Of a DNA stretch of 64,000 bases, positions 20,363 to 32,451 are shown piece after piece. The DNA lies in assembly GCF_011039275.1 (NCBI RefSeq), contig NZ_JAAKGB010000001.1, positions 868,001 through 932,000 of the forward strand, read 5' to 3'. This DNA is from Streptococcus hyointestinalis. Its GTDB lineage: Bacteria > Bacillota > Bacilli > Lactobacillales > Streptococcaceae. Made by a program: the position numbers and the translations under genes. Within the stretch, counting starts at the first letter, position 1. Every line of letters starts with the position of its first letter. A model generated the notes under the pieces. The model had not been told where the DNA came from. It saw nothing but the letters and a program-made list of their open reading frames with translations, and searched no databases.

Positions 20363-23300
20363 ATGGAGTTACTATATACAGCTATTCGTTATGATATGAC
20401 AGAGCTTTTGGTGGAGAAAGCGACGCAGGCAGCTAAAAACGGCAAGCGGGTTTTCTACATTGCGCCAAACTCGCTTTCTTTTGAAAAGGAGAGAGAGGTG
20501 CTTGAGCGCTTGAGCGAGCAGGCGTCTTTTGCCATCACGGTGACACGTTTTGCGCAGCTGGCTCGCTACTTTGTCCTAAATAGTCCAAATCCTAAGGAGA
20601 CGCTAGATGATGCTGGTTTGGCAATGATTTTTTATTGTGCCTTGGGACAGCTAGACGATAAAAATCTGCGTGTCTATGCCAGATTAAAGCGTAATCGTCA
20701 GTTTATCAGCCAGCTGGTAGAGCTGTACAAGGAATTGCAAGCAGCGCAGCTGAGTGTTTTAGACCTTGAGCTTTTGCATTCTAAGGAAAAATACGATGAC
20801 TTGGTCACGATTTTTTCACAGGTGGAGGCATTGCTCCAAAAAGGACAATACGACAATCACTCAAAGCTTGCCTTTTTAGCTACGCAGCTCAAAACAGGTC
20901 AGCTTGACAAGACTCTAGAAAATGTGGTTTTGGTCATTGATGGCTTTACCCGCTTTTCTGCAGAAGAGGAAGAGCTCATCCGTCTTTTGGAGGAGCGCTG
21001 TGCGGAGATTGTCGTCGGCACTTATCTTAGTAAAAAGGCGCAGAGAGCTAGCTTTTCAACGGGAAATGTCTACCCAGCAAGCCTTGACTTTATCCGTGAC
21101 CTAGCCAGTCAATACAGGGTCAAGCCCATGTATGTTGAGTCCGTTTGGCAGGGGCAGGAAGCCTTTAAAGAAGTGTCGCAGCTCTTTGAGAGTAACCCTG
21201 ACTTTACAGCCAGTGGTGAGAAGATTAGCGCTGCAGCCAAGGATGCTATTGAGATTTGGGAGTGTGTCAATCAGCAGGAGGAAATTGAGCAGGTGGCACG
21301 TGCCATTCGTCAAAAGCTCCACTAAGGACATCGCTACAAGGATATGCTGGTTCTTCTGGGGGATGTCGAGAGCTATCACTTGCGGATTGAGCAGATTTTT
21401 GAGCGGTATGATATTCCCTTTTATCTAGGAAAAGCAGAAAGCATGAGTGCGCACCCGCTCATCAATCTCATCGAGAGCTTGGAGCGTATTAAGCGCTACC
21501 ATTTTCGCTCAGAAGACGTCATGAACCTCCTCAAGTCTGGGCTCTACGGTAGGATGGCTCAGGCGGATTTGGATTAGTTTGACAAATATATCGCTTACGC
21601 TGACATCAAGGGGCAAAAGGGCTTTTTGACGGATTTCACAGCGTCAAAAGGGCATTCTTTTAACCTTGAGCGTCTCAATCGTATCCGAGAAAAGGTCATG
21701 CAGCCTCTAGAGACGCTTGTCAAAGCCCGCAAGCAGTCTGGAAATGGCTTACTGAAAAAGCTCTTTAGTTTTTTCACAGACATTTCTCTAACGAGCAATA
21801 TGGAGCGTTTTTCAGCGTCTCTGTCAGAGATTGAGCGTGAAAAAGAGGAGCAGGTATGGAAAACCTTTACCTCTATCCTGCAGCGATTTCAACCCATTTT
21901 TGGGGACGAAAAACTGACACTAGATGAGTGTCTATCCTTGATTAGTAACGGTTTATTACAGGCGGAGTACCGCATGATCCCTGCGACGGTTGATGTGGTG
22001 TCGGTCAAATATTATAATCTGGTAGAGCCGCACTCAAAGCCCTTTGTGTTTTCTATTGGCATGACCCAGTCACATTTTCCAAAGCTAGCGCAAAATAAAA
22101 GCCTCGTCTCTGATGAGGAGCGTCAGCTCATCAATGAGCAAAAAGAGACAGGTGGGCATTTTGCTATTGTCAGCCGTGAGCATATCCAGAGAAATCATTT
22201 TACAGCGTTGTCGCTGTTCAACGCTGCCACAAGCCAGCTGGTACTTAGCCAACCCCAGATTCTCAATGAAAATGAGGACGACATGTCCACTTACCTCCGA
22301 GAATTGATTGCTATGGGCGTGCCCTTTTTAGCTAAGGGACAGCCGCCCTTTGCAGCAGCTATCGCAAGCATTGGCACCTACAAGGCGCTGTTGTCACGCT
22401 TGGTGGACTTTTCTAGCGACAGCCCCGCTCTTTATGCGGAGTTGGACAAGCAAGAAGAGACCTTTTGGTCAGTGCTGGTTCGCCATCTTCGTCAAAAACT
22501 AGCCAAAGAAGGGCTTCGCATGCCACTCTTGAAGGACTCTGTGCTGACCCAGCCTGTCTCACAAGAGGTTATGACCGCTCGTTTTCCAGCAGAGAAGGCG
22601 CTACCCCTGTCCTCATCAGCCCTTACCACTTTTTATAATAATCAATACCAGTATTTCCTGCGCTATGTTTTGGGCTTAAAAGAGCAGGACAGCATTCACC
22701 CAGACGCAAGAAATCATGGGACTTATCTGCACAGAGTCTTTGAGTTGGTTATGAAAGATCAGTCAGCTAAGCCTTTTGATGAGAAGCTAGAGCGTGCTAT
22801 CACAAGGACAAATAGCGAGGAAACCTTCCAAGCACTCTACAGTTCAGACGCACAGGGGCGCTATACGCTCGGTGTCTTAGAGGATATTGCTAGGGCAACG
22901 GCGACGATTTTCAACCGTCCTGACGTGAGCAATCGTATCGAGAGCGAGGAGGAGCAGTTTGAGTTGGTCTTGTCTGACAATATTATTGTCAACGGTATCA
23001 TTGACCGGGTGGATCGCCTGTCGGATGATAGCTACGGTGTCGTTGACTACAAGTCCAGCAAGCAAGTCTTTGCTATTGAAGCTTTCTTTAACGGCTTGAG
23101 CCCTCAGCTGGTAACCTATCTCTCTGCCTTGCAATCTCGCTACCATCTTTCTCTCAATCCACTCTTTGGCGCTATGTATCTGCACATGCAGGAGCCTAAG
23201 CTCTCGCTGGATAGGGTCGCGTCTCTTGAAGAATTGCAAGCAAAAGCTCGTCAGGAAATTGTCTATAGAGGGCTATTTTTGGAGGAGGAAAAAGCGCGCC

Positions 23301-23608
23301 TCGCTAATGGCAACTACAAGCTAGACACACTTTTTAGCGCAGAAGAGCTCGCCATTATGCTTCGATACAGTGAGCACCTCTACCCAAAAGCACAGGATGT
23401 GATTAGAAGCGGACGCTTTCTCATCAATCCCTACCCCAAAGACGGCAAGGTGGTTCTAGGAGAGCAGCTAAAGGCAATCACAGGGTTTGAAGCGGACAGC
23501 CACATGCCGCGTAGCCGCGGACTCTACCCTTTACCGAGAAAGGAAAAACGTCAAGGCTTCTTGACCTTGATGGCACAAAGCGAGGAGGACGATAGTGATG
23601 AAGTGTAA
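20363..23608 (+). pseudogene. rexB: ATP-dependent nuclease subunit RexB (AddB-type), two nonsense codons
   Basis: A 1081-residue subunit of the RexAB helicase-nuclease, the RecBCD counterpart that resects double-strand ends. Visible: [68 protein letters not shown], and the C-terminal nuclease GVVDYKSSKQVF. TAA at 21323-21325 ([20 protein letters not shown]; Glu normal) and TAG at 21575-21577 break it. The usual Asp in YTDIRYDM is Ala (GAT to GCT). It overlaps the rexA start. The identity is firm from three collinear frames. Confidence 0.9.
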
Positions 23609-26600
23609 GCCTTTTTTGACAGCTAGCGACATCAAGCAGCTACAAGAGACAGAAGCGCGCTCAAGCAAGACACAAAAGCGCGCAGCTGAGCGGATTGAGG
23701 CGATTTATGCGAGTGGGACCAATCTCCTCGTGTCAGCTTCAGCAGGTTCTGGAAAGACCTTTGTCATGGTTGAGCGGATTGTGGATCAGCTTTTACGAGG
23801 GATTCCGATTGAGCGGCTCTTTATCTCGACCTTTACGGTCAAGGCAGCAGGTGAGCTAAAAGAACGCTTAGAAAAAAAGCTGAGCGAAAAGATAAAAGAA
23901 AGCACAGACACTGACACTAAGCTCTTTTTAAGTGAGCAGTTGGCTGCTGTGCGGACCGCTGATATCGGTACCCTGGACGCTTTCACACAAAAGCTGGTCA
24001 GCCAGTACGGCTATACGCTGGGTATCTCACCGACTTTTCGGCTAATGCAGGACAAAAACGAGCAGGATTTACTGAAAAATGAAATCTTCTCAGATTTGTT
24101 TGCGGACTATGCTACGGGAAATAAAGCAGAGCTCCTCACTCGTCTCGTCCAGAACTTTGCGGGGCGCAGTAAAAATACAGATCCCTTTAGAGCCATTGTT
24201 TATCAGATTTATGACTTTAGTCAGTCTACGGCAAATCCCAAAATGTGGCTAAAGGAGCATTTTCTAAAGGGCGCTAGAAGTGCCAACAGCTATGAGGCGA
24301 TTCCACTAGCAGACATCGAGCTTTTACTGGCTTCCATGCAAGGGACTGCTGATAAATTGCGGGATGTGACAGCTCTTGAAGGCTACAAAAAAGTCACTGC
24401 TAAAAATGCCCCCACCGCAGCCTATAAAAAGCACTCAGCAATCATCGAGCAGCTGCGGGAGTGGTCTTTACACTTTGAGACGCTCTACGGTGTTCAGGCA
24501 ATTGACCGCTTGGCAAAGGATATTGCAGCGTTGATTCCAAAGAGCAGCTATGTCACGGTAGCTGGAGAGCGCTATGCAGTCTTTTCTGGACTGCAAGCAC
24601 AACTAGGATTGTTTAAGCACTTAGATTTGGTATTTAAGTACCCAAAAGAGAGCCTTCCTATGCTAGAGCTTTTGCGGTCTTTTGTAGAGGACTTTTCGGC
24701 GCAATATTTACAAGCCAAACTTCAAGAAAGTGCCTTTGAGTTTTCAGACATCAACCACTTTGCTATCCAGCTATTGGAGGAAAATCCTGCCATCCGAGCG
24801 CTTTATGTGGAGCGCTACCACTAGGTTATGGTAGACGAATACCAAGATAATAACCACATGCAAGAACGCCTGCTAGAGCTTTTATCCAATGGGCACAATC
24901 GCTTTATGGTGGGCGACATCAAGCAGTCCCTTTACCGTTTTCGTCAGGCTGACCCGCAGATTTTCAATCAGAACTTTACCGATTATCAAAAACACCCAGA
25001 GCATGGCAAGCTTATCATTCTCAAGGAAAACTTCCGTAGCCAGTCAGAGGTCATCGACAGCACCAATGGTGTCTTTGCTCGCCTCATGGATGAGGAGGTC
25101 GGCGAGATTGTCTACGATGAGAGTCACAAGCTAAAAGCAGGAAGCGATAGGCCAAAAGAGCCACATCCTGAGAATAAAACGCAGCTCTTGCTATTAGATA
25201 CTGACCAGTCAGACGAAGTGGCAGAAGAGGATGACACTCAGCTCTCACCAGGCGAGGTCCGTCTCGTCGCAAAGGAAATCATCCGCCTGCACCAAGAAGA
25301 AGGCGTTCCCTTTAGCGATATAACTTTACTCGTCTCATCACTGACACGAAATGACGGTGTCCTACGTGCTTTTGACCAGTATGGCATTCCCCTTGTGACA
25401 GCTGGCGGTGAGCAGCACTACCTCCAGTCTGTTGAGGTCATGGTCATGCTCGATACCCTAAGAGCCATTGACAATCCGCTCAATGACTATGCTCTAGTCG
25501 CTCTTTTACGCTCTGCCATGTTTCCGTTTGACGAGGATGAGCTGGCTAGATTAGCCGTTCAGTCCTCCTCATCAAATCTCGCTTTCTTTGACAAGCTCCT
25601 AAAAGCTCTCGCAAAGACAGGAGAGCACCCAGAGCTTATCACAAATGGTCTTTATCAGAAGTTGGCGTTGTTTAAAGAGACCTTTGATACTTGGCGGCTT
25701 TATGCCAAGACTCACGCTCTTTATGACCTCATCTGGAAGATTTACAATGACCGGTTTTACTATGACTATGTTGGCAATCTTCCAAAAGCTGAGCAACGTC
25801 AGGCAAATCTCTATGCGCTTGCTCTACGTGCAGAACAGTTTGAGCAGTCAGGCTTTAAGGGCTTGCCACGCTTTATCCGTATGATTGACAAGACCCTTGA
25901 AAATCAAAACGACTTAGCCGATGTTGAGGTCGCTGTTCCTAAAAATGCTGTCAATCTCATGACCATTCATAAGAGTAAAGGGCTCGAGTTCAAGTATGTT
26001 TTCATCCTTAATCTTGATAAAAAATTCAGCATGGTGGATCTCAACGCTCCAGTTAGTTTAAACCGTGAGCTGGGGATTGGGATAAAGTATCTGGCGGATA
26101 TGAAAGATGAGGTCGGCGAGACCTTGCTGCCTAGTCTTAAAGTTAGTCTCGATACGCTACCTTACCAGCTCAATAAGCGCTCGCTTTTACTGGCCACTCT
26201 TTCTGAGCAAATGCGCCTGCTCTATGTCGCTATGACACGAAGCGAGAAAAGGCTCTATCTCGTCGGAAAAGCCAGCTCCAGCAAGGCTCTTGACAAGTAT
26301 GAAGGGCATTTTCAAGAGGGGCGCCTAGCACTTTCTGAGCGTAAGCAGTACAAGACCTTCCAAGATTGGTTTTTAGCTATTTACGCAGCTTCATCTAAAG
26401 AAAACCTGCCTTTTTCCCTGCGCTTTGTCCAAGATGAAGAGCTGACAGCTGACAAAATCGGTGTTATCTCACAAGAGTTGCCTTTTGATCCTGACAATCC
26501 AGCCCATAACCGCCAGTCAGATGACATTGAAAAGGCTCTCGATATGCTGGAGCAGGTGGAGAAACTCAATCCGCGCTACCAAGCAGCTATTCATCTCCCA

Positions 26601-27221
26601 AGTGTGCGGACACCGAGCCAGATTAAAAAGTTTTACGAGCCGATTGTGGACAGTGAGGGCGTGGCAGTCATCGACTCTTATCAGAAAAAGCAGCAGTTTT
26701 CATTGCCGGACTTATCTGGAAAAGAAAAAGTAGAGGCTACTGCTATCGGATCAGCCATGCACGAGCTTATGCAACGCCTAGACGTGACCCAAAAAGTCAC
26801 CATGCAAGCTATCACAAAAGCTCTTAGTGACCTGTCCGCTCCTGCTAATGTCAAAGCCCGCCTTAATCTTGAGCGTGTGCTTGCTTTCTTTACAGAAAGT
26901 GAGCTTGGGTGTCTCATTCAAGAGCCTAGCGACAAGCTCTATCGTGAAGCGCCCTTTGCCATGCTAAAGACAGACCCAGCTAGCCAAGAGCAGTTTGTCG
27001 TGCGTGGGATTGTTGATGGTTACTTGGTTTTTGAGGATAGGATTGTTTTATTTGACTACAAAACTGCTAAGTACACAGACAGTAGCGAGCTGGTTGAGCG
27101 CTATAAAGGACAGCTGGCACTCTACGCTGAAGCGCTCAGTCAGTCCTATCACATGACAACTATTGATAAGTACCTGGTGTTATTGGGAGGAAAAACACTA
27201 GAGGTTGTCAGCATTCCCTAA
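23598..27221 (+). pseudogene. rexA: ATP-dependent helicase/nuclease subunit RexA (AddA-type), one nonsense codon
   Basis: A 1207-residue SF1 helicase with a C-terminal RecB nuclease. Walker A is SASAGSGKTFVMVERI near residue 45; motif II is [17 protein letters not shown], preceded by TAG at 24822-24824 where [11 protein letters not shown] is normal (GAG to TAG). Later: [57 protein letters not shown]. The nuclease motif reads [10 protein letters not shown] for DYKTDKYTD (GAT to GCT). TAGGEQHYL for TDGGEQNYL shows two A to C-type changes. Start ATG at 23598, overlapping rexB. Confidence 0.9.
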
Positions 27222-27242
27222 ACCTAAGGAGACAGGAAAATA

Positions 27243-28154
27243 ATGTTACTCAACAAAGAACTCAATTGGTACAATATCCATGCCAAAGAAGAAGATGTCG
27301 CAAAAGCTGTTAAGGCACTTGCTTGGGACATCCCGCGGGAGCTTGCGGACTATGCGACTGACGAGGATGAGCGTGCCTTTCTCGAGGTAAGCAAGGTCAA
27401 TCATCCTATTGGGCTGACGGTTGTCTTTCATGTCATTGACAGGCGGACCGTGGATGGTCACTATGAGACGGTGCCCATGACCTTTTATGTCTTAGAGGAT
27501 AGGCTTCTTACGGTATCCAACCAGCGCAATCACTATATCATTGAATTGCTAAAAGAAGCGCTTGACCAAGAGGAAGTTCAGATGAGTCAAAAGCAGTTTC
27601 TCTTTTTAGCTCTTACCATCATCACCAAGCAGTATTTCAAGATTGTGTCGCAGATTGCGCGTGAGCCCGATGAGCTCAATCGGCAATTGCGCCAGCAAAC
27701 CAGTAAAAAAGGGCTTCTAGCCATGAGTGACTTGGAGACGGGTCTTGTTTATCTCAAGTCAGCTGCCAACCAAAACGTCTTTGTCTTGGCGCAATTAAAA
27801 GAACATCCGCACCAGCGACAATTGAGCGACAATGAAGAAGAACAGCTGATGGACGCTATTATCGAGGCGAGACAGCTCGCTAATATGACACAGCTCAACA
27901 GCCAAATCCTCTCGCAGCTCTCTGACACCTTCAACAACGTCCTCAATAACAACCTCCATGACAATCTGACCGCACTCAATATCATCTCGGTCAATCTAGC
28001 CATTGTTGCAGCCATCACAGGGTACTTTGGTATGAACATACCCTTACCTTTGACGCATTCGCGTTGGGCTTGGGTCGGTGTGATTGTGGTGTCTGCTGTC
28101 TTGTGGTTCATCATCGCTCAAGTGCTCAAACGCTTTTTACAATTCAGACGATAA
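27243..28154 (+). CDS. CorA-family divalent cation transporter
   Basis: A 303-residue membrane protein of the CorA magnesium/cobalt transporter family. A cytosolic N-terminal domain of about 235 residues with a long helical stalk (QLANMTQLNSQILSQLSD, NNNLHDNLTALNI) precedes two C-terminal transmembrane helices. The signature GYFGMNIPLP (GMN) ends the first, and Arg/Lys follow the second. Asn is usual in NNLNDNLT, so His here may be another A to C change. It follows rexA by 21 nt with an AAGGAGA RBS and is probably co-transcribed. Confidence 0.85.
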   Translation: MLLNKELNWYNIHAKEEDVAKAVKALAWDIPRELADYATDEDERAFLEVSKVNHPIGLTVVFHVIDRRTVDGHYETVPMTFYVLEDRLLTVSNQRNHYIIELLKEALDQEEVQMSQKQFLFLALTIITKQYFKIVSQIAREPDELNRQLRQQTSKKGLLAMSDLETGLVYLKSAANQNVFVLAQLKEHPHQRQLSDNEEEQLMDAIIEARQLANMTQLNSQILSQLSDTFNNVLNNNLHDNLTALNIISVNLAIVAAITGYFGMNIPLPLTHSRWAWVGVIVVSAVLWFIIAQVLKRFLQFRR

Positions 28155-28165
28155 GGAGACTAATT

Positions 28166-28903
28166 ATGCGTGACAATCCTTTACATACCCATTTTTCCTA
28201 TGATTCCAAGGCGCAGTTTGAGGAGTATTTACAGGCTTACTCTGGTGAAATTGTGACAACGGAGCACTTTGACCTGTCCAATCCTTACAGCAAGCAAGAC
28301 GACATCCCGGACTATGAGAGCTATTGCCGTGAAATCACACGACTCAACAGTCTCTATGACAATCGTATCAAAAAAGGCATTGAGATTGGCTACTATCAGC
28401 CACGTGAAGCTGACATCAAGGCTTATCTAGCTGGAAAGGACTTTGACCTCCAGCTGCTATCGGTTCACCATAATGGTGTCAATGACTACCTAGACGGTGA
28501 GGTGGCATCTGTGGATAAGGCTGTTGTCATCAAAGACTATCTTGATAGACTTGAGTATGCTATCGGTCGGGTGGAAGCAGATGTCCTTGCCCATTTTGAT
28601 TATGGCTTTCGCCTTTTTTAGATTAGCGTTGAGGAGCTCAAGCTCTATGAAGAGCAGCTTGTTCGGATTTTTCAAAAGATGATAGAGCACAATCTCGCTT
28701 TTGAGCTAAACGCCAAGTCTATGTGTTTGTATGAGCATGAACATCTCTACTGCTATGCACTTGCTTTGCTGAAAAATCTCGGCTGTACACGCTACTCTAT
28801 CGGCTCAGATGGGCACAGGCTAGAGCATTTCCGCCTGCATTTTGATAGGATTGTGGCGTTATTAGCTGACTATGGCATTTCTGAGAGTCAGTTGCTAAGT
28901 TGA
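28166..28903 (+). pseudogene. PHP-domain phosphatase (histidinol-phosphatase-like), nonsense-interrupted
   Basis: A 245-codon PHP metal-dependent hydrolase resembling HisK-type histidinol phosphatases; no his genes are nearby, so the substrate is uncertain. Motifs: TTEHFDLSNPY, KKGIEIGYY, LLSVHHNG, VLAHFDYGFR, YSIGSDGHRLEHF. TAG at 28619-28621 follows FRLF, before ISVEEL. The first metal motif reads DNPLHTHFSYD where DNHLHTHFSYD is expected (CAT to CCT), removing a ligand His. Only 11 nt from corA, with TAAGGAG before the ATG. Confidence 0.82.
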
Positions 28904-28908
28904 GCATA

Positions 28909-28939
28909 AAAAAGAACTCTGATTTTCAGAGTTCTTTTT
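28909..28939. terminator. Bidirectional terminator between the PHP gene and pgm
   Basis: AAAAAGAACTCTGA-TTT-TCAGAGTTCTTTTT is symmetrical, with A and T runs on both sides, and serves the converging PHP gene (+) and pgm (-). Confidence 0.9.
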
Positions 28940-28943
28940 GTGA

Positions 28944-30662
28944 TTAACCAACAAAAGCGTTGATTTCTTTTTCGCTATTGGCGATTTTTTCTTCTGCGTC
29001 TTCTCAGCTGCTACCGACAGTTGCGATGTAGAATTTGATTTTAGGCTCTGTTCCAGCTGGGCGAACAGCAAACCAAGAATCATCAGCTAAGAGATATTTC
29101 AAGACATTGCTAGGTGGTGTTGTGAGTTGGGTCACACTACCGTCTTTGCTAATTGCTGTTTGTTTTTCAAAGTCTTCTCAGAGCACGATGTCTGTCTTGT
29201 TAAATTGCGTTGGCGCATTGTCACGGAACTTGTCCATAATCGCTTTGCTTTGCGCAGCACCATCGACACCAGAGAGGGTAACTGAGATAGTCTTTTCAGC
29301 GTAGTAGCCGTATTCTTTGTAGATTTCCTCGATACCATCAGCTAACGTCATACCACGTGAGCGGTAGTAGGCTGCGATTTCCGCTACGATAAGCACGGCT
29401 TGGCTAGCGTCTTTATCACGAACGAATGGCTTGATAGGGTAGCCAAAGCTTTCTTCAAAACCAAACATGTAAGTGTGATTGTGTTTTTCTTCACACTCTT
29501 GGATTTTCTCTGCGATAAGCTTAAAGCCGGTCAAGACGTTAAACATAGTTGCACCGTAGCTTTCAGCAATCTTAGTTACAAGCTCAGTTGAGACGATTGA
29601 TTTGGCAAGTGCAGCATTTTCTGGCAATGTACCAGCTGTTTTGTGGGCTTCAGGGATGTATTTGGCTATGATAGCTCCAATTTGGTTACCAGAGAGGTTC
29701 TTGTAAGAACCATCTGCTTGACGAATCTCAACACCAAGGCGGTCAGCGTCAGGGTCAGTAGCGACCAAGACATCTGCGTCCACTTGCCGTCCCAATTCTT
29801 CAGCAAGTGCAAAAGCAGCTTGACTTTCAGGGTTTGGTGATTTGACTGTTGAGAAGTCTGGGTCTGGCGTTGCTTGCGCTTCAGCGACCTGTACAGAGGC
29901 AAAGCCTGCATTGGCAAGCGCACGACGAGCTAGCATTTCCCCTGTACCATGCAGTGGTGTGTAGACGATCTTCATGTCCTTACCATACTGCTCAATCCAG
30001 TCTTTATTGCTATTGACATCAACGACTTCCTTGAGGTATTCGCTATCAACCGCCTCACCGATAACCTCGATAAGACCAGCAGCTTTAGCTTCTTCACGGT
30101 CAGCAAGAACAATCTCAAAAGGATTGTCAATAGCACGGATATAGTCTGTCCATGCATCCGCATCAGCAGGTGGCATTTGTCCACCGTCTTCACCATAGAC
30201 CTTGTAGCCGTTAAACGGTGCTGGGTTGTGGCTTGCGGTTACCATGATACCCGCAAATGTGTGCGAGTGACGCACAGCAAAAGAAAGCTCAGGTGTAGGC
30301 CGTAGGCTTTCAAAGACATAAGCCTTGATACCATGATTAGCTAAAACCTGTGCGGACTCAAAAGCACACTCTTGAGAAAAGTGGCGTGAGTCGTAAGCAA
30401 TAGCGACACCACGTTTTTTAGCTTCGTCGCCTTTAGATTCAATCCGTTGAGCAAGCCCTTCGGTTGCTTGGCGGACAACGTAGCTATTGATACGGTTTGT
30501 CCCAGCACCGATAAGTCCACGCATACCAGCAGTACCACACTCTAGGTTTGTGTAGAAGGCATCTTCTTTTGTTTTGTCATCCCTAGCGATGATTTCATCA
30601 CGTAGCTAATCAGGCAAACCTTTAAAATCCAGCCATTTTTTACAACTTTCCTTGTAAGACCT
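28944..30662 (-). pseudogene. pgm: Phosphoglucomutase (alpha-D-phosphohexomutase), start lost and three nonsense codons
   Basis: A 572-residue glucose-1-P/glucose-6-P interconverting enzyme that supplies UDP-glucose precursors for capsule and wall polymers. Motifs: ECGTAGMRGLIGAGTNR, catalytic MVTASHNPAPFNGYK, metal loop ATDPDADRLGVE, GFEESFGYPIKPFVRDKDA and phosphate-binding [14 protein letters not shown]. The expected ATG is AGG at 30660-30662 (with AAGGAG upstream; this gives exactly the usual 572 aa). Stops: TAG 30606-30608, TGA 29178-29180, TGA 29004-29006. LECGTAGM for LEFGTAGM fits T to G on the coding strand. It abuts the capsule locus in opposite orientation. Confidence 0.9.
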
Positions 30663-30898
30663 AGGTAAATCACTCCTTAATCTAAAATGCAAATCCTAAC
30701 ATATCCTTAGGAAAATATACAACCGTTTTCATTATAACACTGTTTCCGCAAAAAGGCACGCCTTTTGAGGGAAAATCTGAGAAGATTTTTCATTATTTAT
30801 TTGTTAAATTGAAATTCATTTCTCATATATATAACAAAAATGATGAAAAGATAAGAAAGTCTAACACACCAAAGTATTGAAAAATAACTGGAGACATA

Positions 30899-30928
30899 TT
30901 GACATTTTGTATACAAAAAGGGTAAAAT
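30899..30928 (+). promoter_or_regulatory. Capsule locus promoter
   Basis: TTGACA and TAAAAT, 18 nt apart, end 37 nt before the first capsule gene in an AT-rich divergent region. Confidence 0.75.
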
Positions 30929-30965
30929 TACATTAGATGTATTTTTAATGAAAAAAGGAGTTTCC

Positions 30966-32441
30966 ATGACTCGTTCTAGTCATAATCGTCGCAATAGACG
31001 AGAAAGTAAAAATCCTAGGTCTGTATTGACTATTGTCAATAGTGTTTTATTAGTGGTTTCTGGGGTGTTATCCCTTTATACCCTTTACCCCATGTACAGC
31101 TACCATTTCCTGGCCTTTCGTTATGTCAACGTCTTGCTGACGGTTGTCTTGCTAGTGGTTCTGGTGGTGAGTTTGGTCTTGTTGCTACTAAGGCGTGCGC
31201 CAAAGACGACCACAACGCTTCTGGCGCTGTTTTCAGTGGTTACCTGTGCGATTTTGTTTGCCTTTCGCTCTGCCATTAACCTCGGAGAGAGCCTAAACAA
31301 GTCCACCTTTTACTCAGAAGTGGAGATGAGTGTGGTGGTGCCAAAGGACAGCACCATCACCTCTATTGACCAAGTGACGACGGTTGACGCACCAACCTCT
31401 AGCGATTCAGAGAACATCACAGCGCTTCTCGACAAGGTCAAGTCAGACAAAGGGGTTAGCCTCCAGACGACAGAAGTGGACTCTTACCAAAAAGCCTACA
31501 CCAATCTCATGAGCGGTAGCTCCCAATCTATGGTCTTAAACAGTGCCTACTCGAGTCTCCTCGAGCTGCAGGACAAGGACTTCTCATCAAATCTCAAGAC
31601 CCTCTACACTTACAAAGTTAAAAAAGCGACCAAGTCCACGGCAACTTCGACAGCTAAGGACAGCTTTAACATCTGTGTGTCAGGAATTGATACCTACGGT
31701 TCTATTAGCACCTTGTCTCGCTCAGACGTCAATATCATCCTGACGGTCAATCTCAAGACCCACAAGATTTTACTGACGACGACCCCGCGAGACAGCTACG
31801 TGCAAATCCCGGATGGTGGCAACAATCCATACGACAAACTGACCCATGCGGGTATCTGTGGCGTCGATACCTCTCGTAAGACCCTAGAAAACCTCTACGG
31901 CATTACCATTGACTACTATGTCCGCCTCAATTTCCCCTCCTTCCTGAAGTTGATTGACGCTATTGGTGGCATTACGGTCTACAGCGACCAAGCCTTTACC
32001 TCTTACACCAATAAAAACTACAGTTTTGAAGTGGGCAATGTCACTCTGGACTCTGCTGGAGCACTCGCCTTTGTTCGTGAGCGCTATTCGCTAGAAACTG
32101 GGGACAATGACCGGGGTAAGAACCAAGAAAAAGTCATCTCCGCCATTGTCAATAAGTTAGTCTCTCTCAACTCACTAACCAATCTATCACCCATTGTCTC
32201 TAACTTACAAGACTCTATCCGGACCAATATGCCACTGTCTGACATCATGGAAATCGCCAACTCCCAGTTGTCCTCAAATGACAAGTTCACCGTGACTTCA
32301 CAAGCTGTGACAGGAACAGGCTCAACAGGGGAATTGACCTCTTATGCCATGCCATCAGCCAGTCTCTACATGATGCAACTCAACCAAGACAGCATTGATA
32401 AAGCCAAGGCAGCCATCCATGCCACACTAAATGCCAACTAA
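30966..32441 (+). CDS. wzg: Capsule regulator/attachment protein Wzg (CpsA), LytR-CpsA-Psr family
   Basis: A 491-residue membrane protein. A basic N terminus and three hydrophobic segments (about 20-110) precede an accessory domain and an extracellular LCP domain (about 230-400) that transfers capsule from lipid carrier to peptidoglycan. Key pieces: SGIDTYGSISTLSRSDVN, LLTTTPRDSYVQIP, DKLTHAGICGVDTS, ALAFVRERYS and DNDRGKNQ (conserved Asp/Arg). Two spots that are normally Tyr, FNIYVSG and AGIYGVDTS, are Cys here. ATG at 30966 has AAAGGAG; an upstream in-frame ATG at 30948 lacks an RBS. Confidence 0.92.
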   Translation: MTRSSHNRRNRRESKNPRSVLTIVNSVLLVVSGVLSLYTLYPMYSYHFLAFRYVNVLLTVVLLVVLVVSLVLLLLRRAPKTTTTLLALFSVVTCAILFAFRSAINLGESLNKSTFYSEVEMSVVVPKDSTITSIDQVTTVDAPTSSDSENITALLDKVKSDKGVSLQTTEVDSYQKAYTNLMSGSSQSMVLNSAYSSLLELQDKDFSSNLKTLYTYKVKKATKSTATSTAKDSFNICVSGIDTYGSISTLSRSDVNIILTVNLKTHKILLTTTPRDSYVQIPDGGNNPYDKLTHAGICGVDTSRKTLENLYGITIDYYVRLNFPSFLKLIDAIGGITVYSDQAFTSYTNKNYSFEVGNVTLDSAGALAFVRERYSLETGDNDRGKNQEKVISAIVNKLVSLNSLTNLSPIVSNLQDSIRTNMPLSDIMEIANSQLSSNDKFTVTSQAVTGTGSTGELTSYAMPSASLYMMQLNQDSIDKAKAAIHATLNAN

Positions 32442-32451
32442 AGGAACGGGT

